Assembly (NCBI GenBank): GCA_020073265.1
Contig: JAIQFN010000004.1
Span: 96,010 to 160,009 of the forward strand
DNA from: Terriglobia bacterium
Lineage (GTDB): Bacteria; Acidobacteriota; Terriglobia; Bryobacterales; Bryobacteraceae
Length of the DNA: 64,000 nucleotides
Direction: 5' to 3'
A program made the position numbers and the translations under genes. This document shows, piece by piece, positions 63,498 through 64,000 of this stretch. How positions within the stretch are numbered: the first letter of the stretch is position 1; the number at the start of each line of letters is the position of its first letter. The notes below the pieces were generated by a model. The model was given only the letters and a program-made list of their open reading frames with translations, ran no database searches and was not told the DNA's origin.

Positions 63498-63629
63498 GAT
63501 CTGTCGCCTCGTCCAATACTTCAACTCGTGGGTCCGCCGGTCACGGAATTGCGCGTTGTCCGAACACGCTCCTCAGTTTGACATGGGGACGTTCAGGAAT
63601 CGGGCTAACGCGACAATGCCAGCTCATTC

Positions 63630-63797
63630 CTAGGAGCTGGCTGAAACCCGCGCAGCCGCTCGCTAACGGTCAGGGCTCAAGCTCCTAGCCGCAGACTCGT
63701 GCTGCAAAACCTGTAAGTGACTCTGGTCCGCTAGAACGCCGAGACTGAGCCGCGACCGTCAGGGAGTGGTTGCGCGGGTTTTTCAGCAAGCTCCTAG
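63630..63797. repeat. long imperfect inverted repeat next to the IS630 end
   Basis: A left arm (about 63630-63680) and a right arm (about 63745-63797) match when one is reversed: CTAGGAGCT, GCTGAAA, CCCGCGCA, ACGGTCA and GGCTCA correspond, with a few changes. The 65-base centre holds one more AGCTCCTAG. CTCGCTAACGGTC-type repeats are common in this phylum. No gene lies in 63498-63793. Confidence 0.65.
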
Positions 63798-64000
63798 TGT
63801 CCTGAGTCAGAAGTTCGCATACAAAAGCGGGCGATCTTTTTGAGGATGGAGTCAGCGTCCGCGGTCCAGGCGAAGGGTTTGGAGTTCTGGTTGTGATGAG
63901 TCAGGTATTCGCCAATCGCGGTCTCCAGTTCACGAACGCTGCCGAAGGTGCCGCGCCGGATACGTTTGTCTGTAAGCAGGCCAAAGAACCGTTCGACTTG
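63794..64000 (-). mobile_element. IS630-type transposase, 3' end (cut by the window edge)
   Basis: On the minus strand the open frame reads QVERFFGLLTDKRIRRGTFG, TAIGEYLTHHNQNSKPFAWT and ILKKIARFC, then TAG at 63794-63796. This is the C-terminal part of an IS630-family DDE transposase (NQVERW... and NPKPFxWT are its markers). The stop falls in CTAG, the favoured IS630 target, at the border of the inverted repeat. The 5' end lies outside the window. Confidence 0.8.

Overview
The window looks like a chromosomal stretch of an Acidobacteriota genome close to Solibacter/Bryobacter. DNA is GC-rich with GC-biased codons. Family signatures point the same way: a TIGR03437-like Solibacter C-terminal domain (21353-23215), a VWFA-type protein (45190-46185), an Oar-like TonB-dependent receptor (11868-14414), several PQQ or beta-propeller proteins with c-type cytochromes, and many small secreted proteins. 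No rRNA, tRNA, CRISPR array or phage block was seen. Many genes are single transcription units separated by palindromic repeats.

Layout. 1-7050: a 5'-truncated propeller protein, a cytochrome c/copper-monooxygenase-like protein, a PPOX-family protein, a DUF3303 protein, a cytochrome-PQQ polyvinyl-alcohol-dehydrogenase-like enzyme and a SRPBCC protein ending at a strong terminator. 7075-11699: a MazF-like toxin with an RHH-like antitoxin, SnoaL-like proteins, a VOC protein, a YncE-like propeller, a small frameshifted gene and an M20 peptidase. 11868-14414: TonB-dependent receptor. 14536-19515: a tight cluster of UspA-like protein, APC/KimA-like permease, KdpD-like kinase and KdpE-like regulator, probably potassium homeostasis. 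19591-24640: a small secreted protein, an orphan CpaE-like ATPase, the Solibacter-domain protein, a frameshifted outer-membrane barrel and an NTF2-like protein.

24655-27607 holds the most unusual system: a selenoprotein of the UGSC type, whose in-frame TGA is the U of U-G-S-C and is followed by a SECIS-like hairpin. It lies directly downstream of a thioredoxin-like fusion protein of unknown function, with an HSDL2-like SDR upstream. 27658-36699: a HExxH/TPR protein, a TetR regulator divergent from a RetSat/CrtI-like oxidoreductase with a two-site operator, an HDOD protein, a lipoprotein, another propeller and a DUF4126 protein. 36794-39186: a diheme cytochrome overlapping a PQQ alcohol dehydrogenase that carries the D-W-D lanthanide pattern. 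39242-46821: dGTPase, TPR protein, zinc-ribbon protein, RsbW/STAS pair, secreted proteins, an H1-like-tailed zinc-finger protein, a bicupin, the VWA protein and an OMP.

46972-55982: an NHL propeller, then a probable oxalate module (oxalyl-CoA-synthetase-like ligase, ketopantoate-reductase-like protein, OxlT-like antiporter), then on the opposite strand a two-subunit IorAB-like molybdenum hydroxylase with a Tat-exported MmgE/PrpD protein. 56218-64000: a secreted protein, an RND permease without its usual partners, a DUF4159 protein, a methyltransferase pseudogene split by a lower-GC insert that carries another methyltransferase, a cupin, a secreted protein, a long inverted repeat and the 3' end of an IS630-type transposase.

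Two families of double-hairpin repeats with compensating stem changes are scattered between genes (four and three copies). At least two genes carry single-base frameshifts; these may be real decay or sequencing errors.
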